From Ruegeria sp. HKCCD8929 (GTDB lineage: Bacteria > Pseudomonadota > Alphaproteobacteria > Rhodobacterales > Rhodobacteraceae): a stretch of DNA of 64,000 bases. Location of the stretch: NCBI RefSeq assembly GCF_013031405.1, contig NZ_WPZY01000007.1:186001-250000 (forward strand), written 5' to 3'. How positions within the stretch are numbered: the stretch's first letter is position 1; each line of letters opens with the position of its first letter. The notes beneath the pieces were generated by a model. That model was given only the letters and a program-made list of their open reading frames with translations. It was not told the origin of the DNA and ran no database searches. Shown in pieces: positions 35,751 to 44,037 of this stretch. Position numbers and translations under genes: made by a program.

Positions 35751-36359
35751 TCACTCGGCGGCCTGATGTGCCTCTTCCGCTGTCTCGTTCAGCTCCATAT
35801 GACCCTCGCCCTTGTTCAGAATCCGCCGCAGCATTGGCTCGAAGAACTCCAGCGGTTTAGTCGGGTAATCCGGGTCAAAGGCGCATTGGTCGTAGTCATG
35901 GCAGAAGCGGCGGCAATCCTCCCAATAGGGGCTGTCGCGATACTTGTCGCGGGCGTTGCGGTCGCCGCCGAGATGGTGGTTGTAGTAATACCCCTGGAAC
36001 ACACAGTGATGCTTGAGAATCCAATGCGTGCGCTCGCTGACATAGGGCTTCATCATCGCCGCCGACAACTCGCCGTGATTGTAAGGGGACAGGATGTCGC
36101 CCACGTCATGCACCAGAGCGGCCACCACAATCTCTTCATCTGCACCATCCTCATAGGCACGGGTCGCGGCCTGCAGGCTGTGCTGATAGCGGTTCACCGG
36201 GTAGGGCGTCCACTCTTCGTCCAGCGAGCGGATGGCGTCGAGGATGCGGTCGGGCAAAGCGGCGTTATACGCCTCTTCATAGTCCATCACGGCATCCCAA
36301 TCGGCCTTGGTCGCTTCTTCGAAGCTGGTCCAGGTTGGTTTGTGGCTTTTGTCGAGCAT
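35751..36359 (-). CDS. HD-domain protein of the PhnZ-like / COG4341 group
   Basis: A 202-residue HD protein. His60 (RYQHSLQAA) and His84-Asp85 (ALVHDVGD) are 24 residues apart, as the first ligands of the mixed-valent di-iron oxygenase PhnZ are. Further His at 95 and 117/118 and Asp in CAFDPDY (161/163) can complete an H...HD...H...H...D site. The family contains oxygenases (PhnZ, TmpB) and so-called predicted phosphohydrolases, so either is possible. It is divergent from a LysR gene and converges with the mttB-like gene. No PhnY-like partner was seen. Confidence 0.8.
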   Translation of the reverse strand: MLDKSHKPTWTSFEEATKADWDAVMDYEEAYNAALPDRILDAIRSLDEEWTPYPVNRYQHSLQAATRAYEDGADEEIVVAALVHDVGDILSPYNHGELSAAMMKPYVSERTHWILKHHCVFQGYYYNHHLGGDRNARDKYRDSPYWEDCRRFCHDYDQCAFDPDYPTKPLEFFEPMLRRILNKGEGHMELNETAEEAHQAAE

Positions 36360-36422
36360 GGCGGTTTCCTGTTCTGAACGCTGGGGCGCAGTCTAGACAC
36401 TGCTAGCCCATCAATAAAATGA

Positions 36423-36437
36423 ATTGATTTGCTCAAT
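36423..36437. promoter_or_regulatory. LysR-type operator candidate (ATTGATTTGCTCAAT)
   Basis: ATTGA-N5-TCAAT is an inverted repeat with the T-N11-A spacing typical of LysR boxes. It lies in the 99-base gap between the divergent HD-domain gene and the LysR gene starting at 36459, so it probably controls both. Confidence 0.65.
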
Positions 36438-36458
36438 CCGATGAAGAAATAGTTTCAT

Positions 36459-37298
36459 ATGCAGATCAAAGCACTCGAAACCTTTCTGTGCGTGGCCGAC
36501 GCCGGCGGATTTCATGCCGCCGCGCGCAAGATGAATGTCACGCAAACCGCCATCAGCGCCCGTATTCGCGCGGTCGAACAGGCGGTGGGCCAGACCCTGT
36601 TCACCCGGGGTGCGGGCGGCACCGCGCTGACCGATTTCGGCCGCCAGTTCCGGCCCTATGCCGAGCAGATGGTTGCGCTCTGGGCCTTTTCCTCGCGCGA
36701 GTTGCCGGGGCAACAGCCCAACCGCGTATCGATCCGGCTGGGCGCGCAGCTCAGCATCTGGGACCCGCTGCTGGTCGATCTGGCGATCAGTCTTGAGGAG
36801 AATTTCGGCAAGCTGCTGCTGACCCTGAACTACGATCACGACCTGAACGTAGCCGAGGCCGTCGCCTCGCACGTGCTGGACGCGGCGCTGACCCATGAGA
36901 GGCCCCGCGACCGGCAAACCCAGCACGAGGAACTGCCGCCGGAACGATTGATCCTAGTCGAAAACCCTCAGTCCGAAGCTGCAGAGGCGTTGTTCGTGAA
37001 TCTGGAGCTTGGCGAGCAGTATCGGGATCACGTGCGCAACGTGGCCCGGCAGGCGTCGGGCCAGACCATCTTTCTGGGCAACTGCATGATGGCACTGCGC
37101 TATGTGCTGCGGCGCGGCGGGCGGGGGTACTTTCCGGACTATCTGGTCTCGCACCACCTGCAAAGCAGTGAGCTAGTGCGGGTGCCGGAGGCCGAGGACC
37201 TGTTGTTACCGCTTTATTTAGTCTTTCATCCAGACCCGGCGCGGCGAGCACAGTTCGACGAGATTCTGAGCTGTTTGCGAGACCTGCGGATCACGTGA
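36459..37298 (+). CDS. LysR family transcriptional regulator, divergent from the HD-domain gene
   Basis: A 279-residue LysR protein with the N-terminal helix-turn-helix (ETFLCVADAGGFHAAARKMNVTQTAISARIRAVEQAVG) and an effector domain. Divergent placement and the LysR box at 36423-36437 suggest it regulates the HD-domain gene. The effector is unknown. Confidence 0.88.
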   Translation: MQIKALETFLCVADAGGFHAAARKMNVTQTAISARIRAVEQAVGQTLFTRGAGGTALTDFGRQFRPYAEQMVALWAFSSRELPGQQPNRVSIRLGAQLSIWDPLLVDLAISLEENFGKLLLTLNYDHDLNVAEAVASHVLDAALTHERPRDRQTQHEELPPERLILVENPQSEAAEALFVNLELGEQYRDHVRNVARQASGQTIFLGNCMMALRYVLRRGGRGYFPDYLVSHHLQSSELVRVPEAEDLLLPLYLVFHPDPARRAQFDEILSCLRDLRIT

Positions 37299-37405
37299 TC
37301 CGAGGCGCAGCGGACGCCCTATCCCGCTCGCCCATTTGACAAATCGCCGCTTCCGGGCTCATGACTGGAACAACCCATCCCGACCACCGGGCAAGGACAC
37401 GCAAG

Positions 37406-38071
37406 ATGAGATTCCTTCTGGTCGAAGACAATGCCAGCCTGGCCAAGGCCATTCTTGACCGGCTGCGGCTGGACGGGCATGTGGTGGATCACGCGCCGGA
37501 TGTACAAAGCGCCGAGGATTTCGCCGCCACCACCGACTACGACCTGATCCTGCTGGATATCATGCTGCCCGACGGCGATGGCCGTACCTTCCTGAAGCAA
37601 CACCGCGACCGGCAGATTGAAACGCCGGTGATCGTGCTGACCGCCCGCTCGGAAGTCTCCGACCGGGTGGGCGTGCTGGATCTGGGCGCCGACGATTACA
37701 TCACCAAGCCCTTCGATTTCTCAGAACTTGAGGCGCGCTGCCGGGCGGTTCTGCGGCGGCGTGGCGGCGGCAGCTCGAACGAGCGGCGCTTTGGCAATCT
37801 GCGCTTTGACCCCATGGCCGGAACCCTGTCGGTCGAGGATCAGACCATCTCGCTCAGGAACAAGGAACTCCGCCTGCTCGAAGTGTTTCTGAGCGCGCCG
37901 GACCGGATATTCTCAAAGGCCAAGCTGGTGGACCGGCTGTTTTCCTATGAAGAGGATGTCTCGGAAAACGCTATCGAGGTCTATGTGGGCCGCCTGCGCA
38001 AGCATCTGGTGGGCTCAGGCGTCGAGATCGCCACCGTGCGCGGCCTGGGTTACCGGATGTCGCTGCAATGA
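37406..38071 (+). CDS. OmpR-family response regulator (TctD-like)
   Basis: A 221-residue regulator starting at MRFLLVEDN; an upstream ATG at 37361 would add 15 residues and break the receiver domain start. The phosphoacceptor is Asp51 in LILLDIMLPDGD, with the Thr/Lys pair in VLTAR and YITKPF. The C-terminus is a winged helix. It overlaps the histidine kinase gene by four bases. It likely answers to that kinase and the binding protein downstream. Confidence 0.92.
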   Translation: MRFLLVEDNASLAKAILDRLRLDGHVVDHAPDVQSAEDFAATTDYDLILLDIMLPDGDGRTFLKQHRDRQIETPVIVLTARSEVSDRVGVLDLGADDYITKPFDFSELEARCRAVLRRRGGGSSNERRFGNLRFDPMAGTLSVEDQTISLRNKELRLLEVFLSAPDRIFSKAKLVDRLFSYEEDVSENAIEVYVGRLRKHLVGSGVEIATVRGLGYRMSLQ

Positions 38072-39453
38072 CCCGGCGGGCCCATGTCAGCGGGTCGATC
38101 CGCAGGCGGCTGTTGTTGCAGTTGCTGGGCAGCGCCGCGCTGCTGGCCGCCATCCTGTTCGTGACTGTGCTGGGGTTCGTGCGGGATGTGGCGGAGGAGA
38201 GCCATGACAGCATCCTCTTTGCCTCGGCCACCTCGATCATGGATTCGATTGCGGTGAATGCGGGCGAGGTGTCGGTCGATCTTCCCTATGCGGCGCTGTC
38301 GATGCTGGGCAATGTCAGCGACGACCGGGTGTTCTATCGCGTCTCGCGCGCCGGGGAGGTGCTGACCGGATATTCGGACCTGCCAGCAGGCGAAGCCACC
38401 GTGCGGGCCGGTCAGCCCGTGTTCGAGACGCTGGATTACAAGGGCGAGACCATCCGCATGGTGACCTCGTCCCGGCGTCTTTCGCTGAACGGCGCGCCCA
38501 CGGATATCGAGGTATCGGTTGCACAGACGCAGAACGGGCAGGCCGCCATACTGGCACGGCTGTCCCGGTCGGCGCTCTATCTGGGGATCGGGTTCTTCGT
38601 GTTGTCCTCGGCATTGGCGATCTGGTCAGCACAATCCAGCGTTCGTCCGCTGAAATCGCTGGCACAGGCCGTGTCGCGCCGGGGGCCCAAGGACCTGCGC
38701 CCGGTGTCGCGCCCGGTGCCGTCGGAAATGGCGCCACTGGTCTCGTCGCTCAACACGTTCATCGACCGGCTCGGCGTATCCCTGACCCGGTCCGAGGATT
38801 TCATTGCCGAGGCCGCGCACCGGGTCCGGACCCCGCTTGCCACGGTCAGGACACAGGCCGAGATCACCCTACGGCGGGTCGAAAAGGAAGAAAACCGCGG
38901 CAGCCTGCGCGAGATGATCCGCGCCATCGACGAAACCTCACGCGCGTCGGGGCAATTGCTGGATCACGCCATGGTCTCGTTCCGCACCGACAGTCTTGAG
39001 CGGGTCGATATCGACCTGGCCGAGCTGGCCCGCGAACTGGTCGAGCGTTTGCGCCCGGTGGCAGATCTGAAGGATATCGATCTGCATTTCGCCAACTCCG
39101 GCACCCCCCGCATGTCTGGCGACGCGATCCTGATCCAGAACGCCGTGCGCAACATTCTGGACAATGCCATCAAATACTCCCCGCCCGAGCGGCAGGTGCA
39201 TATCCGGGTCAGCGGTGACGGGGCGCAGGCCCGGGTGTCGATCGAAGACGAGGCCGGAGGGTTCGGCACCACCGACACCCATGCCCTGACCGAACGCTTT
39301 GTACGGGGCGAGAATACCCAAGGCGTCGTCGGATCGGGGTTGGGCCTGACCATCGCCCGCGAAGTGGCCGAGGCCCATGGCGGCACCCTGACCATCGAAA
39401 CCAGCAAATCCGGAGCCGGTGCATGCGTAACCCTCTGCTTTCCCTCGCACTGA
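38068..39453 (+). CDS. Sensor histidine kinase (TctE-like)
   Basis: A 461-residue membrane kinase: TM1 at about 18-40, a periplasmic 2CSK_N-type sensor to about 165, TM2 near 170-190, and HAMP-like linker. The H-box is EAAHRVRTPL with His251, followed by N-box NAVRNILDNAIKYSP and GSGLGLTI. It resembles TctE kinases that sense carboxylates through a periplasmic binding protein. The next gene, overlapping its last 31 bases, encodes such a protein. Confidence 0.92.
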   Translation: MTRRAHVSGSIRRRLLLQLLGSAALLAAILFVTVLGFVRDVAEESHDSILFASATSIMDSIAVNAGEVSVDLPYAALSMLGNVSDDRVFYRVSRAGEVLTGYSDLPAGEATVRAGQPVFETLDYKGETIRMVTSSRRLSLNGAPTDIEVSVAQTQNGQAAILARLSRSALYLGIGFFVLSSALAIWSAQSSVRPLKSLAQAVSRRGPKDLRPVSRPVPSEMAPLVSSLNTFIDRLGVSLTRSEDFIAEAAHRVRTPLATVRTQAEITLRRVEKEENRGSLREMIRAIDETSRASGQLLDHAMVSFRTDSLERVDIDLAELARELVERLRPVADLKDIDLHFANSGTPRMSGDAILIQNAVRNILDNAIKYSPPERQVHIRVSGDGAQARVSIEDEAGGFGTTDTHALTERFVRGENTQGVVGSGLGLTIAREVAEAHGGTLTIETSKSGAGACVTLCFPSH

Positions 39454-40454
39454 TCGCCAGCCTGTGGGGTGTCTCGGCCAGCGCCTTCGAGATCGAGGAC
39501 CGGCAATGGGTCGGCCCCGAGAATGCCCGCGCGCTCACAGTCATCTCGACCACCGATTTCGACATTCTGGCGCCGCTGATGGAGAGCTTTCTACGCAACC
39601 GCCCCGGGGTGGCCGTCGATTATGTGGTAGCAAGCAGTTCCGAGCTGATGAAAGCCATCGCCGATGAGGGGCAGACCTTCGATGTGGCGCTGTCCTCGGC
39701 CATGGATCTGCAAACCAAGCTGGCCAATGACGGTTTCACCCGCCCGCACCAATCCTCGGCCACCGCGCTGATCCCCGGCTGGGGCGAGTGGCGCAATCAC
39801 GTGTTTGCGTTCTCGCAGGAACCCGCCTCGATGGTGGTGTCTGCCACCGCGCTCACCGAGGCCGAGATGCCGCGCACACGGCAGGCGCTGATCACGCTGC
39901 TGCGCGAGCAGCCCGACCGTTTCCGGGGCCGCATCGGCACCTATGACGTGTCGCTTAGCGGTCTGGGCTATCTCTTCGCCACGCAGGACGCCCGCACGTC
40001 CGAGACCTATTGGCGGCTGATGGAGCTGATGGGCGGGCTGGATTTGCAGCTATATTGCTGCTCCGGCGCGATGATCGAACAGGTGGCGGATGGAGAGATC
40101 TTTGTGGCCTATAACGTGCTCGGCAGCTATGCGCGGGCGCGGGCGGATCTGGCGGACCGGATCGTGGTGATCGACCCCGAGGATTACACCCATCTGATGA
40201 TGCGCTCGGCGATCCTGCTGAACGATGCCGCTCAGCCTGAACTGGCCGAGGCCTTTGTCGATCACCTGATCACTGCGGCATGGTCCAACCCTCCGGCGCC
40301 GGAATACCCGTTCCGCCATCCTCTGGGCGCCCCCGGGCCAAGCGAAAGCGCGCGGCGGCCAATCCAGTTGGGGCCGGGTCTGCTGGTCTATCAGGACAGG
40401 GAAAAACGCAAGCGCTTCCTCGGCGAATGGGTCAGCGCGTTGCGGCAGGAGTGA
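39423..40454 (+). CDS. Periplasmic iron/solute-binding-type protein without transporter
   Basis: A 343-residue protein with signal peptide MRNPLLSLALIASLWGVSASA and an FbpA-like class II binding-protein fold (LTVISTTDFDILAPLMESF, FDVALSSAMDLQTKLA, VAYNVLGSYARARADL). The gene overlaps the kinase end by 31 bases. No permease or ATPase genes are adjacent, so it may be a sensing partner for the kinase and not a transporter component. The ligand is unknown; an anionic or metal-chelate ligand would fit the fold. Confidence 0.87.
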   Translation: MRNPLLSLALIASLWGVSASAFEIEDRQWVGPENARALTVISTTDFDILAPLMESFLRNRPGVAVDYVVASSSELMKAIADEGQTFDVALSSAMDLQTKLANDGFTRPHQSSATALIPGWGEWRNHVFAFSQEPASMVVSATALTEAEMPRTRQALITLLREQPDRFRGRIGTYDVSLSGLGYLFATQDARTSETYWRLMELMGGLDLQLYCCSGAMIEQVADGEIFVAYNVLGSYARARADLADRIVVIDPEDYTHLMMRSAILLNDAAQPELAEAFVDHLITAAWSNPPAPEYPFRHPLGAPGPSESARRPIQLGPGLLVYQDREKRKRFLGEWVSALRQE

Positions 40455-40514
40455 TTCCGTCGTTATGCCGGAAAAGTGGAACCCGGCCCTGCTCGGACCG
40501 GGTTCGCATTTGGA

Positions 40515-40892
40515 TCAGAAACCGCTCAGATACGCGATGACGTCGGCCTGATCGCTTTCCTTCTTGAGGCCCGCAAAGGACATCTTGGTGCCCTTCATGA
40601 AGTCCTTGGGCTTGGCCAGAAACTCGGTCAGGCTGGCCTCGTCCCAGACAAGACCGCCCTCGGCGGCTTCGATCAGGGCGGACGAGTATTTGAACCCTTC
40701 GACCTGACCGGCGGGCGCGCCGATGATGCCATTCAGCTGCGGACCGACCTTGTTCTTGGCGTCCTCGCCCACGGCATGGCAGGCCTTGCATTTCCTGAAG
40801 ACTTTCTCGCCCTTCTCGGCGTCGCCTTCGGCCACGGCCGGCAGAGCCAGCGCCGAAGCGAGGGTTGCAAGGATAAGGCTACGTTTGATCAT
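40515..40892 (-). CDS. Class I cytochrome c (c550/c2 type), last gene of the nos operon
   Basis: A 125-residue exported cytochrome: signal peptide MIKRSLILATLASALALPAVA, haem site CKACH (Cys35, Cys38, His39) and sixth ligand Met in GTKMSF. Soluble c-type cytochromes of this kind donate electrons to NosZ and NirS in Paracoccus-like bacteria. It starts 19 bases after nosX, so it is part of the operon and a likely donor. Confidence 0.9.
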   Translation of the reverse strand: MIKRSLILATLASALALPAVAEGDAEKGEKVFRKCKACHAVGEDAKNKVGPQLNGIIGAPAGQVEGFKYSSALIEAAEGGLVWDEASLTEFLAKPKDFMKGTKMSFAGLKKESDQADVIAYLSGF

Positions 40893-40911
40893 GTGGCTTC
40901 CTTTCCGTCAT

Positions 40912-41814
40912 TCAGATCAACAATTCCAGTTTGGTCCCGGGGAAACCTGTCAGAACCTGCGCGCCCCGGTCGCGCGGCATGAGGCAGAGCGCAGTCGACA
41001 ACCCATCGGCCAGCGCAGCACTTGGGGCCGAGATCGCTACGGTCTTCTGAAGGGGGTCCTTCCCGGTCGGGTCCAGGATGTGACCCTGCCCCTCGCCCAG
41101 CACCGTGCCCATCGGTGATGAGGTCGCCACCGCCCGATCGCGCAGGGTGATCCGCTGCGCAACCGCGCCGTCCGGCCCGGCCAGCCCCACCCGCCACGCA
41201 CCGCCGTCGGCGCGGGTCCCAAGGGCGGCGATCTCGCCCATATCCACCAACACGTCGGTCAGCCCATGACCACGCAGCAGCGCCGCGATCCTGTCGGTGA
41301 TCGCGCCCTGAGCTATGCCGTTGAGCGTCAGGGCGGTACGCCCCGGCTGGTCCAGCCGGATCTCGTCGCGCCGGATGTGCACCTGACCCCATCCCACAAC
41401 CTTGCGGGCACCGTCCAGATCGTCTCCGGACGCGCCCTGCGCCAGCGCTACCCAGAGCGGCTGGATGCTGGGATCGAAAACCCCGCCGGTGGCGTCATGT
41501 AGCGCGGTCGACAGGCTCAGCACATCCAGCAGTTCCGGCGCCGGGTTTGACAGTCGCCCGTCCCGGTTCAACCGGCTGAGCTGTGAGTCCGGGCGGTAGA
41601 GGCTGAAGACGCGTTCCAGCCGCTCCAGCTCGGCCTCGACCGAGGCGATGACCGGCGCGGCTTGCACATCCGTCAGCCCCTCCAGCCGCAAACTGGCCCC
41701 GGCGCCCAGCGCAGTGCCCCGCCAATGCGCAACACGGGCGGCCAAAGCGCCGGAGGGCAACGCGGCGCAGGCGGCAGAGATGGTCAGAAAGCGGCGGCGT
41801 GAAAGATGGGTCAT
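40912..41814 (-). CDS. nosX: NosX, ApbE-type FAD:protein FMN transferase
   Basis: A 300-residue ApbE-family protein with a Tat-type signal (SRRRFLTISAACAALP). It contains FSLYRPDSQLSRLN, ATGGVFDPSIQPLW, LNGIAQGAITDRIA and VDMGEIAALG, the flavin and metal site of flavin transferases. NosX attaches FMN to a Thr of NosR, needed for N2O respiration. It overlaps nosL by four bases. Confidence 0.94.
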   Translation of the reverse strand: MTHLSRRRFLTISAACAALPSGALAARVAHWRGTALGAGASLRLEGLTDVQAAPVIASVEAELERLERVFSLYRPDSQLSRLNRDGRLSNPAPELLDVLSLSTALHDATGGVFDPSIQPLWVALAQGASGDDLDGARKVVGWGQVHIRRDEIRLDQPGRTALTLNGIAQGAITDRIAALLRGHGLTDVLVDMGEIAALGTRADGGAWRVGLAGPDGAVAQRITLRDRAVATSSPMGTVLGEGQGHILDPTGKDPLQKTVAISAPSAALADGLSTALCLMPRDRGAQVLTGFPGTKLELLI

Positions 41815-42329
41815 GCCGGTGTCTCCAGTTTCAAGTCCAGATCGACGGGGCCCAGAACGGCCTCGTCCGGAATATCCGTCAGGGGCATGGCCGCGCCGCC
41901 ATAGCGGGCGATGAACGCCTCGGCCCCGAAGCTGTCGGCAAAAGGCACCACCTCGGGCGCGCCCATGCCGCCTGCCACCCCCGCGCCAACGACGAACAGC
42001 GCCCCATCGGCGGCGATCCAGTTCGAGATGCCGGGATTGCGCCAGTTGGGCGCGACGGTCATGTCGCTGACATAGACGGCGGCAATCTCGGCGTCGCGCT
42101 CGGGGCTTTTGAGATAAGCCAGCATGTCGCGCACCTGTGCGAAGAAGAGCGGCGCCGGGTAGCCCTCCAGATGGATCTGTCCCTTGGGCCCGCCATGCTC
42201 GGCGATGTTCATCTGGCAGAAATAGCTGAGCGCGGTTTCGGTCAGCTCAACCGGCGCCGGGGGCGCTGCGGCCTGCTCCTCCTTGCAGGCGGCCAACGCG
42301 ACCAGCGCGATCAGGGCGAGGTGTCTCAT
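41811..42329 (-). CDS. nosL: NosL copper-binding lipoprotein
   Basis: A 172-residue lipoprotein: the lipobox LVALAACKEE places the lipid on Cys15. The copper motif CxM is in YFCQMNIAEHGGPKGQI. NosL brings Cu(I) to NosZ assembly with NosDFY. The stop overlaps nosX and the start overlaps nosY, each by four bases. Confidence 0.94.
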   Translation of the reverse strand: MRHLALIALVALAACKEEQAAAPPAPVELTETALSYFCQMNIAEHGGPKGQIHLEGYPAPLFFAQVRDMLAYLKSPERDAEIAAVYVSDMTVAPNWRNPGISNWIAADGALFVVGAGVAGGMGAPEVVPFADSFGAEAFIARYGGAAMPLTDIPDEAVLGPVDLDLKLETPA

Positions 42330-43147
42330 GGCTCGACCCTCCGAAATGCGGCGCGAGCGAGGATGAACCCCAGCACCGGCCAGATCATCAGCGAGGCAGG
42401 CGCGGCCCAGACCGGCAGGGCCTGCGCGGCGCCGGTCATGCCGGACGCCATTGCCACGCCCTCGGTCGCGGCGATGTTCCACAAACGGAATGCGTCGGCC
42501 GGGTTGGCCACCATCACCCATGGAAAGACGGATCGGGTGAAGGTGCCGCCCTGATCCATGACCACGGCCCCCAAAAGCCCCAGGTCATAGAGGACGACAA
42601 AGACCAGCCAGAGCCCGGCCGACAGACCTGCCGCCGCCGCGGCGCCCCGTGCCAGGGCGGACAGCAGGTATCCCAGCGCCAGAAACACGGCGCCCAGCAG
42701 GATGGAAGTGAGGATAAGGCGCACAAGCGCCAGTAGGCTTTCGGGGCCCGCTCCGCCAAACCACGCCGCGACCGCCCCGGCGGTGCCGAAACCGATGGTC
42801 ATGGCGAAGGCGAGCGCAGCCAGATGGGCGGTGAACTTGCCCAACAGAATCTCTCCGCGCCCCGCCGGGTAGGACAGAACCAGCGCAAGGCTGCCCCGGT
42901 CCACGTCGCCCGCGATGGCGTCGAACGAGATCATCAGCGCCAGCAGGGGCGCGAGGTAGACCGAAAGTGTCGTCATCGACGCCACCGAAACGGTCAGCAT
43001 GTCGACACCCAGCGTGCCGGTGGGGGCGCTGCCCGCAAAGGTCAACGCCAGCGCAAACAGCACCATGATGAGCGTTGCGACCAGCAGCCAGCGGTTGCGG
43101 CGCAGGATCAGCATTTCGGCGCGGGTAATGGCAAAGAAACGGGTCAT
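42326..43147 (-). CDS. nosY: NosY, permease of the NosDFY ABC complex
   Basis: A 273-residue integral membrane protein with about six TM helices. MTRFFAITRAEMLILRRNRWLL begins the first, and LMISFDAIAGDVDRGSLALVLSYPAGRGEILLGKF is the coupling region. It forms the membrane dimer of NosDFY, which passes energy to NosD for CuZ-site maturation. The ATG at 43147 overlaps the nosF stop by four bases. Confidence 0.94.
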   Translation of the reverse strand: MTRFFAITRAEMLILRRNRWLLVATLIMVLFALALTFAGSAPTGTLGVDMLTVSVASMTTLSVYLAPLLALMISFDAIAGDVDRGSLALVLSYPAGRGEILLGKFTAHLAALAFAMTIGFGTAGAVAAWFGGAGPESLLALVRLILTSILLGAVFLALGYLLSALARGAAAAAGLSAGLWLVFVVLYDLGLLGAVVMDQGGTFTRSVFPWVMVANPADAFRLWNIAATEGVAMASGMTGAAQALPVWAAPASLMIWPVLGFILARAAFRRVEP

Positions 43148-44037
43148 TGCAAGGCCTCCCGTGCGTAGTGGCGATAGAGGTCTTCCAGCTTCGGCGGGGT
43201 CATTTCGACATCCGCCACCGCCTCGCCCATCGCAGCGATGCGGCGCAGCGCCTCCATCTTGTCGGCGGGTGAGCACAGCAGCTCGACCGAGGCGCCGTTG
43301 ACGCGGTTGCCGCCCAGTTCGGCGGCCAGCGTTTCGGCGCTCTCAGCCGCCCGCACCCGCAGTTTGATCGGCAACCCAGCCAGCGCCGAGAGGTTGGCCA
43401 GCGTGTCATCCGCCACCATCTGCCCCTTGCGCAGGATGGCGATGCGGTCGGTGCGGGCCTCGACCTCGGTCAGCGCATGAGAGGCGATCAGCACCGCCGT
43501 CCCCTGCCCCGCCAACTCGTCGATGATGGCATAGAGATCCTGCCGCGAGATCGGGTCCAAACCGCTCGTCGGCTCATCCAGCAGCGCCACTTTCGGCTGG
43601 CCCAGCAGCACCTGCGCCAGACCAAGACGCTGCCGCATCCCCTTGGAATAGGTGCCGATGCGGCGGTCGAGCGCATCGCTGAGGCCCACACGCTCCAGCA
43701 GGCCGGGAACATCGGCCTTTTCGCCCGAGAGCCGGGCAAACAGGGTCAGTTGCTCGCGCCCGGTGAGGGCGGGATGGAATGAAACCGCTTCGGGCAGATA
43801 GGCGGTATCGCGGCGGGCCGAAGCACTGCCGGGGGCCGCGCCTCCCACGCGGATCGAACCGCCATGGATGGGCGTCAGACCGAGGATGGATTTGATCAGG
43901 GTCGACTTGCCCGCGCCGTTATGGCCCAGCAGCGCCATGCGCTCGCCGGGGGCAAGGGTCAGGTCGATGTCGTCCAGAACGCGGGTCTTTCCCCGGTCCT
44001 TGCTGACATGTTCGATGGTCAGGGCCTTATCCGTCAT
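43144..44037 (-). CDS. nosF: NosF, ATPase of the NosDFY ABC complex
   Basis: A 297-residue ABC ATPase. The Walker A is GHNGAGKSTLIK near residue 40, the signature YSKGMRQRLGLAQ near 133 and Walker B KVALLDEPTSGLD near 153. It powers NosY/NosD during NosZ copper loading. It overlaps nosD by 11 bases and nosY by four. Confidence 0.95.
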   Translation of the reverse strand: MTDKALTIEHVSKDRGKTRVLDDIDLTLAPGERMALLGHNGAGKSTLIKSILGLTPIHGGSIRVGGAAPGSASARRDTAYLPEAVSFHPALTGREQLTLFARLSGEKADVPGLLERVGLSDALDRRIGTYSKGMRQRLGLAQVLLGQPKVALLDEPTSGLDPISRQDLYAIIDELAGQGTAVLIASHALTEVEARTDRIAILRKGQMVADDTLANLSALAGLPIKLRVRAAESAETLAAELGGNRVNGASVELLCSPADKMEALRRIAAMGEAVADVEMTPPKLEDLYRHYAREALQ

